DNA from: Bacteroidales bacterium
GTDB taxonomy: Bacteria; Bacteroidota; Bacteroidia; Bacteroidales; JAAUTT01
Direction of reading: 5' to 3'
DNA length: 39,174 bases
Assembly (NCBI GenBank): GCA_025361285.1
Contig: JANYAP010000174.1
Location: 1 to 39,174, forward strand
In this document: positions 1-8,738 of the stretch, one piece after another
Layout of the letters: each line of letters opens with the position of its first letter
How positions within the stretch are numbered: the first letter of the stretch is position 1
Position numbers and translations under genes: made by a program
Notes under the pieces: model-generated
Told to the model about the DNA's origin: nothing
Database searches by the model: none
Seen by the model: the letters and a program-made list of their open reading frames with translations, nothing else

Positions 1-2
1 TA

Positions 3-272
3 CACACCATTGTATCGCTAGCTGGCGCCGACACACTTTCGGAAGTGCAAACATCGAAAGGTCGTATCGATTGCCTCATTAAAACTCCTAAACAGTTATA
101 TATTGTCGAATTTAAAATTGGCACTCCCGAAACAGCCTTGCGGCAAATTGAACAAAACCAGTATTTTAAGCAATTTATGAACGACGCTCGACCAGTGTAT
201 TTAGTGGGCGTAGGCTTCGATTTAGATAAAAAAGCTATTGGCGGCTGGTTGAGTAAAGTAGTTGAACAATAA
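3..272 (+). CDS. PD-(D/E)XK nuclease-superfamily protein, C-terminal part (5' end outside window)
   Basis: The frame is open from the left edge to a TAA at 270-272, giving the last 89 residues. A GTG at 45 lies inside this frame and is not a believable start, because the sequence before it reads on as plausible protein. The segment GRIDCLI followed by IVEFKI places an Asp and an E-x-K about a dozen residues apart. This is the D...(E/Q)xK signature of PD-(D/E)XK restriction-like folds, as in the C-terminal domain of Bacteroidota AAA-ATPase-like/DUF1703 proteins. In that family the domain follows an N-terminal ATPase-like region, which would lie outside the window. The family's role is not settled, so no function is asserted beyond the fold. 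Confidence 0.72.
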   Translation, partial: HTIVSLAGADTLSEVQTSKGRIDCLIKTPKQLYIVEFKIGTPETALRQIEQNQYFKQFMNDARPVYLVGVGFDLDKKAIGGWLSKVVEQ

Positions 273-284
273 GAACTTAAAACA

Positions 285-292
285 TATATTTG
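285..292 (+). promoter_or_regulatory. Candidate Bacteroidota -7 box (TATATTTG)
   Basis: The box fits TAnnTTTG exactly and lies 77 bases before the ATG at 370 of the nitroreductase gene. No convincing TTTG -33 element is seen at the usual spacing. Confidence 0.35.
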
Positions 293-369
293 GTGTACGT
301 TTTAGGTGATAACTAATATACTATGAATACAATTTGGTCTATAAAACATCAATTTTACAAACTTTTGGC

Positions 370-885
370 ATGAACTTTTTAGAAATAGCAAAAGCACGGT
401 ATTCGTGCCGAAGCTTCAAGCCCGATACTATTGGTAGCAGTACAATTGAGCTATTATTTGAAGCCGTGCGAGTGGCTCCGTCGGCGGTAAACTACCAGCC
501 ATGGCATTTTATTGTGGTTGCCACTCCCGAAAATAAGTCGAAAATACTAGAAGCATACCCACGCGAGTGGTTTAAAACTGCACCTGTTTACATAGTTGCC
601 TGCGGCGATAAAACAAAATCGTGGAAACGTGGCGATGGTAAAGATTATATCGACGTTGATTTGAGTATAGCTATCGACCATTTAACCATGCAAGCTACCG
701 AACTTGGATTGGCTACGTGTTGGGTTTGCAACTTTAATGCACAAATACTGCGCAACAATTTGCAATTGCCCGATATTTTGGAGCCTGTGGCAATAATACC
801 TATTGGATATCATAACGACGAAGCCGATACCAACCGCCACATATTGAAGCGAAAGCCGCTTAACGAAATTTTTTCGTGGAAATAG
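370..885 (+). CDS. Nitroreductase-family FMN oxidoreductase
   Basis: This is a short (171-residue) nitroreductase-fold protein. Members use FMN and NAD(P)H to reduce nitro groups, quinones or similar acceptors in the cytosol. The N-terminus has the FMN-phosphate-binding pattern RYSCRSF (residues 10-16), followed by APSAVNYQPW (about 36-45) and GLATCWVCNF, all typical of the family. I chose the ATG at 370. A longer frame starts with TTG at 334, but that adds 12 residues with no family match. The physiological substrate cannot be told from sequence. It is transcribed away from the upstream nuclease-like gene and convergent with the giant PKD gene; a hairpin terminator lies between the two. Confidence 0.85.
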   Translation: MNFLEIAKARYSCRSFKPDTIGSSTIELLFEAVRVAPSAVNYQPWHFIVVATPENKSKILEAYPREWFKTAPVYIVACGDKTKSWKRGDGKDYIDVDLSIAIDHLTMQATELGLATCWVCNFNAQILRNNLQLPDILEPVAIIPIGYHNDEADTNRHILKRKPLNEIFSWK

Positions 886-896
886 TTTAACGCCAG

Positions 897-916
897 ATTC
901 CGACCTTCGTCGGAAT
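897..916. repeat. Short palindromic intergenic repeat (ATTCCGAC-CTTC-GTCGGAAT)
   Basis: A perfect 8-bp stem with a 4-nt loop lies just after the nitroreductase stop codon. Its right arm plus flank, CGTCGGAATGACA (908-920), recurs exactly at 26167-26179, so it belongs to a dispersed intergenic motif. Confidence 0.6.
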
Positions 917-1002
917 GACAGCATACTTTTAAGGATTGCCAATGTGGAGGGTTTTTCCGTTCATGTAAATGCACGACTTCTTTTATTACAAAGCCTAAAT
1001 AA

Positions 1003-1034
1003 AAAGACCATCAGCTATACAGCCGATGGTCTTT
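1003..1034. terminator. Bidirectional intrinsic terminator between convergent genes
   Basis: The arms AAAGACCATC and GATGGTCTTT are a perfect 10-bp inverted repeat. The stem can continue through GCT/AGC after one mismatch and has an ATAC loop. A-rich sequence on the left and T-rich sequence on the right give a U-run in either direction. It sits between the nitroreductase gene (plus) and the PKD gene (minus). Confidence 0.8.
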
Positions 1035-1058
1035 CTATTAAATATTACTTGTTAGTGG

Positions 1059-4000
1059 CTACTCCGATTTTATAAGAATTATGGTTTTTACGGTAACGTT
1101 TTTGTTTTTCAATTGTACGAAGTATGTACCGCTGCTTATAGCCAATCCATCGATTGTTTCGGTATAAACACCACTGGATTTTGTTCCCTTGGCAACCGAT
1201 TTTACTATGCGTCCATAAATATCTGTTACAACAAGCTCATAATAGCCATTTTCGGTTATAGTGTAACTAACTGTTACACTGGTTGTAAATGGCAATGGGT
1301 AAGCTACAAGTTGAACGTTGCTGCCATTGATTGAGTTAACACCTGTAGGGCCTGCAATTATCATTTGACAATACTGGTTTGACTGACCTGTTACGGGGTC
1401 GGACACAGTTACGCAAGCATTATATGAACCTACTTCAGCGTAGTTGTGTGTTGGCGAATTTGTTGTGGAATCCTTCGAGCCATCGCCGAAATCCCAAACA
1501 TATTTTGCGCCTCCATCGTTAGTAACACCTGTAAAGGTAACTGGATATTGGCCTCCGCCTTTAAGTTTTGTTGTATCTAATCCAACGCTGAAAACAACCT
1601 TTAGACCTGGAACATCCGCAACATTGATAAGTTTAACCGTGGCCTTTGTGCAACCACTTGTTTGGTTTTTAACTACCAATTTTACAGCGTAATAACCATC
1701 TTTTGAGTAAACGTGCGTAGGATTTTGGTCGGTCGATGTTACCTCATCGCCAAAATTCCAGAACCATTTATTAACACCGCCTGCCGACTTATCGGTAAGC
1801 TGTATTGTTCTCGAAAGGGTATCGACATTGAAATCGAAATCGGCAACGCAATCGGCATTAGCCTGGGGTGCTACCTTTACCATTTTACACTGTGTGTTCT
1901 GCACTCCATTTTCGGCATATACAGTAAGACAAACATTGTAATATCCACCAACATTATAAGTGTGGGTTGGATTGGCACTGGCTTCGGGGGCAGTTTGGTC
2001 GCCAAAATTCCAGTTGTATTGCAACGCTTTTCCGTTGGAATTGTCGTAGAATTTTACCGCTTTGTTAACATCGTCAACCAAATACTGAAAGTCGGCTTGG
2101 CAATCGATACCTTCGCGACCTATTAGAATTATCTTATCGTAATAATTCATGCATCCGTTTAACCGATTGTAGGTGTTTAAGCCAACCTTGTAATATCCTG
2201 GCGCTGCATATTTATGAACAGGATCCGAGTCGGTAGCTGTGCTTCCATCGCCAAACAACCATAAGTACTTGGTAGCCGAGCCAATTGCCTTATTTTTGAA
2301 ACTGGCCACGCTGGTTGCCGAATCGGCATAGTAATCGAAATCGGCACTACAATTAATTGTACCTACCTGTATAGCTTGCGAATAGAAATCTCTACATGTT
2401 CCGTCATCGCTGCTGGCTACTAAGTTAACACGATACAAACCTGCCTCGGCATATTTATATGGAATCGGATTTTCGTCCATCGATGTGGAATAATCGCCTA
2501 AGTTCCAGAAATACTTACCCACATTACCTGTTGAGGTATTTTTTAACGTAAGCTCGTTCAACGACATATCGACACTGTAATCGTATGAAGCCTTGCAGTT
2601 TACATCGCCAACTTGTATAATATCGCCAAAAAAGCCTGTGCAATGTTTAATCGTATCGATAACCGAAAGGCTTATCATGTAATAGCCTGGTTTCGAATAC
2701 TTATGCTCGGGAGCTTTATTGTACGAGGTGGAACCATCGCCAAACTTCCAGAACCATTTTTGTGCGTTTCCAACAGAGTTGTCGCTCATATAAACAGTTA
2801 ACAGTTTTGCATCGATAAACAGACTGTAACCAGCTGTTAAATTGCAAGGTTCCTGCCCAACGGTTATTTGTTCGCATTTTTCGTCGAAATCGCCATTTGC
2901 TGATAATATAGTGTGACAAACTTTATATACACCAGGTTTTGAATACTTATGCGATGCGTCTTTTGCTTTTAGGAACGATCCGTCGCCAAAAGTCCAATAC
3001 CATTTATTTGGGTCGCCCATCGATTTATCGGTAAGTACAATTTTGCTACTATCAATTATCATGTAATATGTAAAATCCGACGCAAAACGTACCAACTTAG
3101 ACGTGTCGTTAATTACACCTATTGTTTTACAAATGCTCGATTTACAATTAGTTATCGGATTGTATGCATGTAAACATACATTGTAATCGCCATTTGCAGT
3201 GTAAACGAATTTGGCATTCTCGGAGGTATCCGATTTTCCTGCACCGTTTTCCCAATAGAACCGTTTGAAATCGCCACGCGATGCATTCTGCAACGATATT
3301 GTTCTACTTAAAGCATCAACCTGATAAGCAAACTCGGCTTCGCACAATACATTACCTACCTGAATTTCCTTACAAATGTCCGACACACAATTAGTTACCA
3401 TGCCTTTTATTGTTTGGCAAATATTGTAAGTGCCAGCTTTCTGGTAGGTATGTGTTGGGTTTTTCTGATTAGAAAAACTTCCGTCGCCAAAATCCCAGAA
3501 ATAAGTAGATGAATCGGCAACCGACTGATCGGTAAACTGAACCGTTTTTGTTGCACCATCCACAAAATTTGTGAAGTTAGCCTTGCAAGCGAGCGTACCT
3601 AGCTGAATTTCCTTGCATTCCGAAGCTTTACAGCCTGCAGAATCGACAATAGACTTACAAACTTTGTAAACTCCTGCTCGAGAGTATTTTACAACGGCGT
3701 CCTTGTTGTTGCTAAATTGTCCGTTGCCAAAATCCCAGTATTGATCCCTTATTTGTGGCGACGACATATCAATCATTTTAACAGATAATCCATCGGGATT
3801 TACAATGAAGTTGAAATTGGCATTACAAGCTAACGAGCTAATATTTACATTTTTACATTGCTCGGCAACGTGTTTCATACTGTCGGCAACAAATACGCAA
3901 ACTCTATACGAACCAGCTTTTGCATAAACGTGTGTTGGACTTGCTGTTGTATCGCTGGTCCCATCGCCAAAATTCCAATAATAACGTTTTATTTTACCTA

Positions 4001-7000
4001 CCGATTTGTCGTTAAACTGAACTGTTTTGGTTGCGTTGTTCGCAAGGAAAGCAAAATCGGCACTTAATGCAACTGTACCAGTTTCCGATGTAAGATTAAT
4101 ACTTACACAGCTGTTTTCGGTACACTTATTTTTAGGATTATAAACCGTTAAGCATGCCTGATACAGCCCATAATTAGTGTACTGATGAACAGGATTTGCC
4201 ACCGAGGCTATCGATCCATCGCCAAAATTCCATTGCGTTAAAATACCACTATCGGGTTTTGCAACGAATTTTATCGTTTTTGTTTGCTGATCGACAATAA
4301 AGTTAAATGCAGCACTACAGTATTGCTCTCCTATTTGAATGTCGAGATATTTATCGGAGTGGCATTGAGTTATAGTATCCTTAATAGAGTGAACAACAGT
4401 ATATCTACCACCCGATTTGTAAGTGTTCGACGGATCGGTAGTATTTGCACTCTGCCCATCGCCAAAATTCCAGAAATATATTAGATTGCTACCCAAATCG
4501 TTCTGCGAGAATTTCACCTGATTATTTGTAGGATCGATAAAGTACGTAAAGTCGGCGTTACAAGCTACCATACCCACTTGAATATCCTTGCAAATAACCG
4601 ACTGGCAACCTGCTGAATCCATTATGCTTCCGCACACTTTGTACAATCCCGGCTTAGCATATTTGTGAATTGGGTTTTCGTCGAATGCTTGGAAACCATC
4701 GCCAAAACTCCAATTTCCTTTAGCTATTTTACCTAGCGATTCGTTCTTAAACCTTACCTCTAAAGTAGTTTGATCGACAAAGTACGAATACTCGGCCTTG
4801 CAATATTTAGCCGAATCGATTCGACCTACCGAAATAACTTGGCATTTCTGACTTTGGCATTTATTGTCTCGATCGGATATTGACAAACAAACTTCGTAAA
4901 TACCAGCACTAGCAAACTGATGACGTGGGTTGCTAATAATATCGGTTTTACCATCCTGAAACATCCACGACCATTTGGCAGCATTTACCGATTTGTCGAA
5001 GAAATCGACCGTATTGGTTGTGCTGTTTATAGCAAAGTTGAAATTGGCGTTACACAAAATATCGCCAACTTGCACATCCATACACATTTGGTTGGAGCAG
5101 CCAGTTGTAACATCGTAAACCGACAGGCAAATTTTATACAGCCCTGCTTTAGCGAATGTATGGGTTGCATTACGCGACGAATCAATTACGCCATCGCTAA
5201 AATTCCACGAATAGTTTGTATATGAACCAACTGAGTTGTTCATAAACATTACAGGTGTGTTTGGAATAATTTTAGCCGAATCGGGTTTAACTATGTAGAA
5301 TTTCGCACTTAGGTTACATTGGTCGTATTTACCACCAATTTGAATAAAGCGATCGCCCGTATTACTTCCGCAACCATTTGTAACAGTAAGTTTTACATTG
5401 TAACCACCAATATAGTTATAAACATGAACAGGCATTTTAAGCGTTGACGTTGTTCCATCGCCAAAATTCCATAAGTATTTATTATTTATATCGTTATCGC
5501 TTCCGCTCCAATATTTGAAGCGAAGAGTATCGCCTTTCGACATACTATTATTTACAATATCGAAATTTGCCGATGGTTTTGCCGAATTACCAATGGTTAC
5601 AACGGTTATCATGGTATCAATTCTTCCACAAGCATTTGTAGCAATGGCTTTTGCAAAGTATTTACCCATGTTAGCGTACGTGTGATAAACCACCGCACCA
5701 TTCATCACAGGCAATCCATCGCCAAAATCCCACTTGCAATTTTTACCACCAGCAAGCATAAATTTAACTTTGTCGCCAGGGCAGCCTGTTTGATCCATAT
5801 TATTGTTATTGCCTTTATCCTCGAACGAGGTATACTGTTTTGAAGAAATAGCATCGGCTCTTGGTTGGCAATTGTCGTATATCATATTTAATATAAGCTT
5901 GTCGCCAATTACATTAAACTTAAATGAGCCATTTGTTCCGCATTTCATATCGTTAAACATAATGGTATCGCCCATAATATTACTTCCGCCTTGCGAAACC
6001 TGCATTGAATTTTGCGAATTCATAATGTCCGATGCTTGATTAAGCTCATACGACCCTTCGTGAATACGGAGTATATAATAATTGCCATCAGCAATTTTAA
6101 AACTCCAGTTTCCTTGAGCATTTGGCGTACAAACCCCATTGAAAGCATCTGAAGCAAACACAATACCTGGAGAATAGAGCGCACCAATATCAACGGTACC
6201 AGAAGGTATAACCTTTATCGATTTTACAGGTTGAATATCTTTAATTGCAGTAGTCATAGCATTGGGCATACCGTTGGTTTGCTTATGATTGCAGTACCAA
6301 CCTACCACCAAGCCAACGCTATCAGCATTCATAACATCGAAAGGTACGTAAGCTATAATGGTATCGACACCATTAGAGATGATGTTTTTCATTTTCTTGC
6401 TAACCATACCTGCCGGATCTCCAGCTGCATCTGGGTTTGCTGGATCGAATTGTCTCCAGAAGAAGAATGCGGTTAGCGTTGAGTCGATTCCAGGCCATGT
6501 GTCCCAACGAACTGGAATAACAAATCGCGAATCGAAAGGCATACGCCGAACCGACCAATCGGCTGTTTTATCGCCTTTATCCTCGGCTACTGTGGAATTA
6601 TTTAGATAATAAAAAGGTGTTTTTGCCGCATTGGTTGAAACGTTGAATTGACCCATAATGGAATCGGCATTGCCACAAGTGTTTACGGCTTTAAATTTAT
6701 AGTTGTATATGCCTGCTGTTGGGTATAAATGCGTTGCAAGCGTTTTAAACAGCGTATCGGTATTACCCTTTATGTTATCGGCCTGAGTTCCATCACCAAA
6801 ATTGATAAAATAAGTATAGCGAGGATTGTCGGAATTGCTTCCATCCTCGAAGAAAAAGGCTTTTTCACTAGGGCAAAAATCCTTAGGAATAGCTTTTAAA
6901 TTTACTATTGGCTTAATTTGGTTGCTAACAATTACAAGCTTATAAGCCACAGTACTAACTTTACAATTATTTGTAAGTGTGAGTTTTACAAAATGGTTTC

Positions 7001-8294
7001 CTGGCATTGTAAATTGATGTTCGCCGTTTCGCACGTTATAAACGGAGCCATCGCCCATTTCCCAGCGGTATGCAGCGCCATCGTCCATACCCTCATTTCT
7101 GAAGGTAATTTTTTCGCTAGGGCACACTCTAAGCGTGTCCATGCCCATATTATTACCATCGTTGTTGTTATAATCATATGGAGTAGCAAGGAATATATTA
7201 GGTTGTGGAGGCATTTTGCTTTGATCGGCAAAAATTTTAACATCGTTAGACCATGTATTGCTGTTTCCGCAACCATTTGTAAGAACCAATGTAACCTTAT
7301 ACGAACCCGTATCGGCATAAGTATTTGTTGGGTTTCGCTGGTTGGAAGTTCCGCCATCGCCAAACGACCAATTATATTGTCCGATACCGTTTGCGTTAAA
7401 ATGTATAGGCGAGTTAGGACATGAGTTTTGCTCAATCCAATAGTTAAACTGTGCCTGAGCAGGCAGATTATTGGTTGCATTTATATATGTAGTGTCTATA
7501 CCAACGCCGTTGCAAATATTTGTAGCAGTTAAAGTTACTGGGTAGTTTTGCATTTCTGAGTAGGCATGCGTTGGTTTTGGTAAGTTCGATGTTGTTCCGT
7601 CTCCAAATCTCCACGAGTATTGTTTGTACGCAATTCGCGTTTCAAACATAATTTCGTCGTTTATACATACTTGCCCGCCACCCGAAGTTTGTATCATTAC
7701 CGTTGGCTTGGCATCAGGTCGAATATCAATATTTTGTTGTAGTGTATCCGATCCGCATGGGCTGTCAAATATAACCTTAACCTGATATACCTTACCTACA
7801 GTATATCTATGTTTATTATCGAAATTAGTTGATGGTCCATCGCCAAAATCCCAAACTAAGTTCGAAATATTACCGTGTATCTCAAACATTACTTCTTCGC
7901 CAGGGCAAAACTGAGCGTTATTCGACGGAAGAAACTCTGTTGGTTTTCCATTCACATTAAAGCCTTTGTTATTGATGCCTTTATAAAAGCCTAAACTATC
8001 GGCCTCTACCCTTATACTATGGAATCCTTTCTGAAACAGCATTGGCTGAGGAACATAGCCAACGAAGAACGGCATAGTGCCATTATCCACAAACCACTTA
8101 TATTTAATACTAGTAGTGTCATAAAGGTTACTGCTTTTGTTGAAAAACGACACCATAGCAGGCGCGCAGACATTTCCACCCGGAATATAGACATCGATAT
8201 CTGGCACTTTTTGTTGAGCTAATGCCGGATTAAAGAATCCAGCAAATAATAGAAAAACGATAAGCCAGAAGACCAGAAAGATTAGTTTTTTCAT
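1059..8294 (-). CDS. Giant secreted PKD-repeat protein with T9SS C-terminal sorting domain
   Basis: A 2411-residue protein that begins with a Sec signal peptide (hydrophobic stretch to about residue 26, ending ALAQQ). I count about 23 PKD-like beta-sandwich modules by the W-x-F-G-D-G core followed by P-x-H-x-Y and a closing strand. The first five lie at about residues 120-550. A non-PKD segment fills about 555-850, two more modules follow, and then an unbroken run of about 16 occupies 990-2310. The later modules carry a regular four-cysteine pattern. The last 85 or so residues, with PLPF near their start, a DIYGRIV strand and a final IILIKSE, match a type A sorting domain of the type IX secretion system. 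It is probably exported and surface-attached or released, and may act in adhesion, gliding or scaffolding. No catalytic domain is recognised. The stop codon is next to the bidirectional terminator. Confidence 0.93.
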   Translation of the reverse strand: MKKLIFLVFWLIVFLLFAGFFNPALAQQKVPDIDVYIPGGNVCAPAMVSFFNKSSNLYDTTSIKYKWFVDNGTMPFFVGYVPQPMLFQKGFHSIRVEADSLGFYKGINNKGFNVNGKPTEFLPSNNAQFCPGEEVMFEIHGNISNLVWDFGDGPSTNFDNKHRYTVGKVYQVKVIFDSPCGSDTLQQNIDIRPDAKPTVMIQTSGGGQVCINDEIMFETRIAYKQYSWRFGDGTTSNLPKPTHAYSEMQNYPVTLTATNICNGVGIDTTYINATNNLPAQAQFNYWIEQNSCPNSPIHFNANGIGQYNWSFGDGGTSNQRNPTNTYADTGSYKVTLVLTNGCGNSNTWSNDVKIFADQSKMPPQPNIFLATPYDYNNNDGNNMGMDTLRVCPSEKITFRNEGMDDGAAYRWEMGDGSVYNVRNGEHQFTMPGNHFVKLTLTNNCKVSTVAYKLVIVSNQIKPIVNLKAIPKDFCPSEKAFFFEDGSNSDNPRYTYFINFGDGTQADNIKGNTDTLFKTLATHLYPTAGIYNYKFKAVNTCGNADSIMGQFNVSTNAAKTPFYYLNNSTVAEDKGDKTADWSVRRMPFDSRFVIPVRWDTWPGIDSTLTAFFFWRQFDPANPDAAGDPAGMVSKKMKNIISNGVDTIIAYVPFDVMNADSVGLVVGWYCNHKQTNGMPNAMTTAIKDIQPVKSIKVIPSGTVDIGALYSPGIVFASDAFNGVCTPNAQGNWSFKIADGNYYILRIHEGSYELNQASDIMNSQNSMQVSQGGSNIMGDTIMFNDMKCGTNGSFKFNVIGDKLILNMIYDNCQPRADAISSKQYTSFEDKGNNNNMDQTGCPGDKVKFMLAGGKNCKWDFGDGLPVMNGAVVYHTYANMGKYFAKAIATNACGRIDTMITVVTIGNSAKPSANFDIVNNSMSKGDTLRFKYWSGSDNDINNKYLWNFGDGTTSTLKMPVHVYNYIGGYNVKLTVTNGCGSNTGDRFIQIGGKYDQCNLSAKFYIVKPDSAKIIPNTPVMFMNNSVGSYTNYSWNFSDGVIDSSRNATHTFAKAGLYKICLSVYDVTTGCSNQMCMDVQVGDILCNANFNFAINSTTNTVDFFDKSVNAAKWSWMFQDGKTDIISNPRHQFASAGIYEVCLSISDRDNKCQSQKCQVISVGRIDSAKYCKAEYSYFVDQTTLEVRFKNESLGKIAKGNWSFGDGFQAFDENPIHKYAKPGLYKVCGSIMDSAGCQSVICKDIQVGMVACNADFTYFIDPTNNQVKFSQNDLGSNLIYFWNFGDGQSANTTDPSNTYKSGGRYTVVHSIKDTITQCHSDKYLDIQIGEQYCSAAFNFIVDQQTKTIKFVAKPDSGILTQWNFGDGSIASVANPVHQYTNYGLYQACLTVYNPKNKCTENSCVSINLTSETGTVALSADFAFLANNATKTVQFNDKSVGKIKRYYWNFGDGTSDTTASPTHVYAKAGSYRVCVFVADSMKHVAEQCKNVNISSLACNANFNFIVNPDGLSVKMIDMSSPQIRDQYWDFGNGQFSNNKDAVVKYSRAGVYKVCKSIVDSAGCKASECKEIQLGTLACKANFTNFVDGATKTVQFTDQSVADSSTYFWDFGDGSFSNQKNPTHTYQKAGTYNICQTIKGMVTNCVSDICKEIQVGNVLCEAEFAYQVDALSRTISLQNASRGDFKRFYWENGAGKSDTSENAKFVYTANGDYNVCLHAYNPITNCKSSICKTIGVINDTSKLVRFASDFTYYMIIDSSKIVLTDKSMGDPNKWYWTFGDGSFLKAKDASHKYSKPGVYKVCHTILSANGDFDEKCEQITVGQEPCNLTAGYSLFIDAKLLTVYMSDNSVGNAQKWFWKFGDGSTSYNKAPEHKYSKPGYYMISLSVIDTIKHCTGFFGDIIQVGDVNCKASYDYSVDMSLNELTLKNTSTGNVGKYFWNLGDYSTSMDENPIPYKYAEAGLYRVNLVASSDDGTCRDFYSQAIQVGTINCSADFDYYADSATSVASFKNKAIGSATKYLWLFGDGSTATDSDPVHKYAAPGYYKVGLNTYNRLNGCMNYYDKIILIGREGIDCQADFQYLVDDVNKAVKFYDNSNGKALQYNWNFGDQTAPEASANPTHTYNVGGYYNVCLTVYAENGVQNTQCKMVKVAPQANADCVADFDFNVDTLSRTIQLTDKSAGGVNKWFWNFGDEVTSTDQNPTHVYSKDGYYAVKLVVKNQTSGCTKATVKLINVADVPGLKVVFSVGLDTTKLKGGGQYPVTFTGVTNDGGAKYVWDFGDGSKDSTTNSPTHNYAEVGSYNACVTVSDPVTGQSNQYCQMIIAGPTGVNSINGSNVQLVAYPLPFTTSVTVSYTITENGYYELVVTDIYGRIVKSVAKGTKSSGVYTETIDGLAISSGTYFVQLKNKNVTVKTIILIKSE

Positions 8295-8738
8295 AATACT
8301 TAATTTTTGTGAATAGTTAATCCGTTGAGCGTGTTAAATAATACCTTTCAAACTTTTCAAATTAAACTGAATAGCTAATTTAGTGCGGCATTTAGCGAAA
8401 GTCAATATTTTTTAGATGAGATGAATCACCTATAAACAGCAATTAAAATTACCTTCTAAATATTGTTTTGAATCGAAAAAAAAGGTACATTTAAAGAATA
8501 CTTAGGTAAGCTTTTTGGTGATTTTTGGTGACTTGGTGATTTATTCGTTTCACTCATGAGAAAAGTTGGTAGCTATTACATAATTTTCTGACACAAAACC
8601 GCAAAAACACCAAATTGCACTAATACATGTTACGAACTTAAATATAAAGTTTACCGAACTATTGTTTAAAGAGAATTGAAAGTCGAAATATTAAGTTTTA
8701 GGCAATTAAACCTATCTTTGCATACTCAAAAATAAAAG
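8295..8738. other. 444-bp divergent intergenic region
   Basis: It separates the divergent PKD and transglycosylase genes and holds no credible ORF. At 8512-8539 there is a short tandem array: two copies of TTTTTGGTGA and a partial third. At 8650-8664 the word TTTACCGAACTATTG recurs exactly at 30228-30242 and partly in the element at 38911-39000. A plus-strand promoter box is listed separately. I found no clear TAnnTTTG box for the minus-strand PKD gene. Confidence 0.6.
8713..8720 (+). promoter_or_regulatory. Bacteroidota -7 box (TATCTTTG) for the transglycosylase gene
   Basis: An exact TAnnTTTG match followed by C, 18 bases before the ATG at 8739. That implies a very short leader. A weak TTTTAG at about 8695 stands near where a -33 element would be. 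Confidence 0.55.

Noticed and set aside
45-272. GTG-started 75-residue gene
   Set aside because: The same frame is open back to the window edge with plausible protein sequence, so the GTG is internal to a larger gene.
6986-7480. 164-residue minus-strand frame inside the PKD gene
   Set aside because: It is a shifted frame of the real PKD coding sequence, rich in Trp/Met/His as expected from an out-of-frame reading. The PKD frame there has intact motifs.
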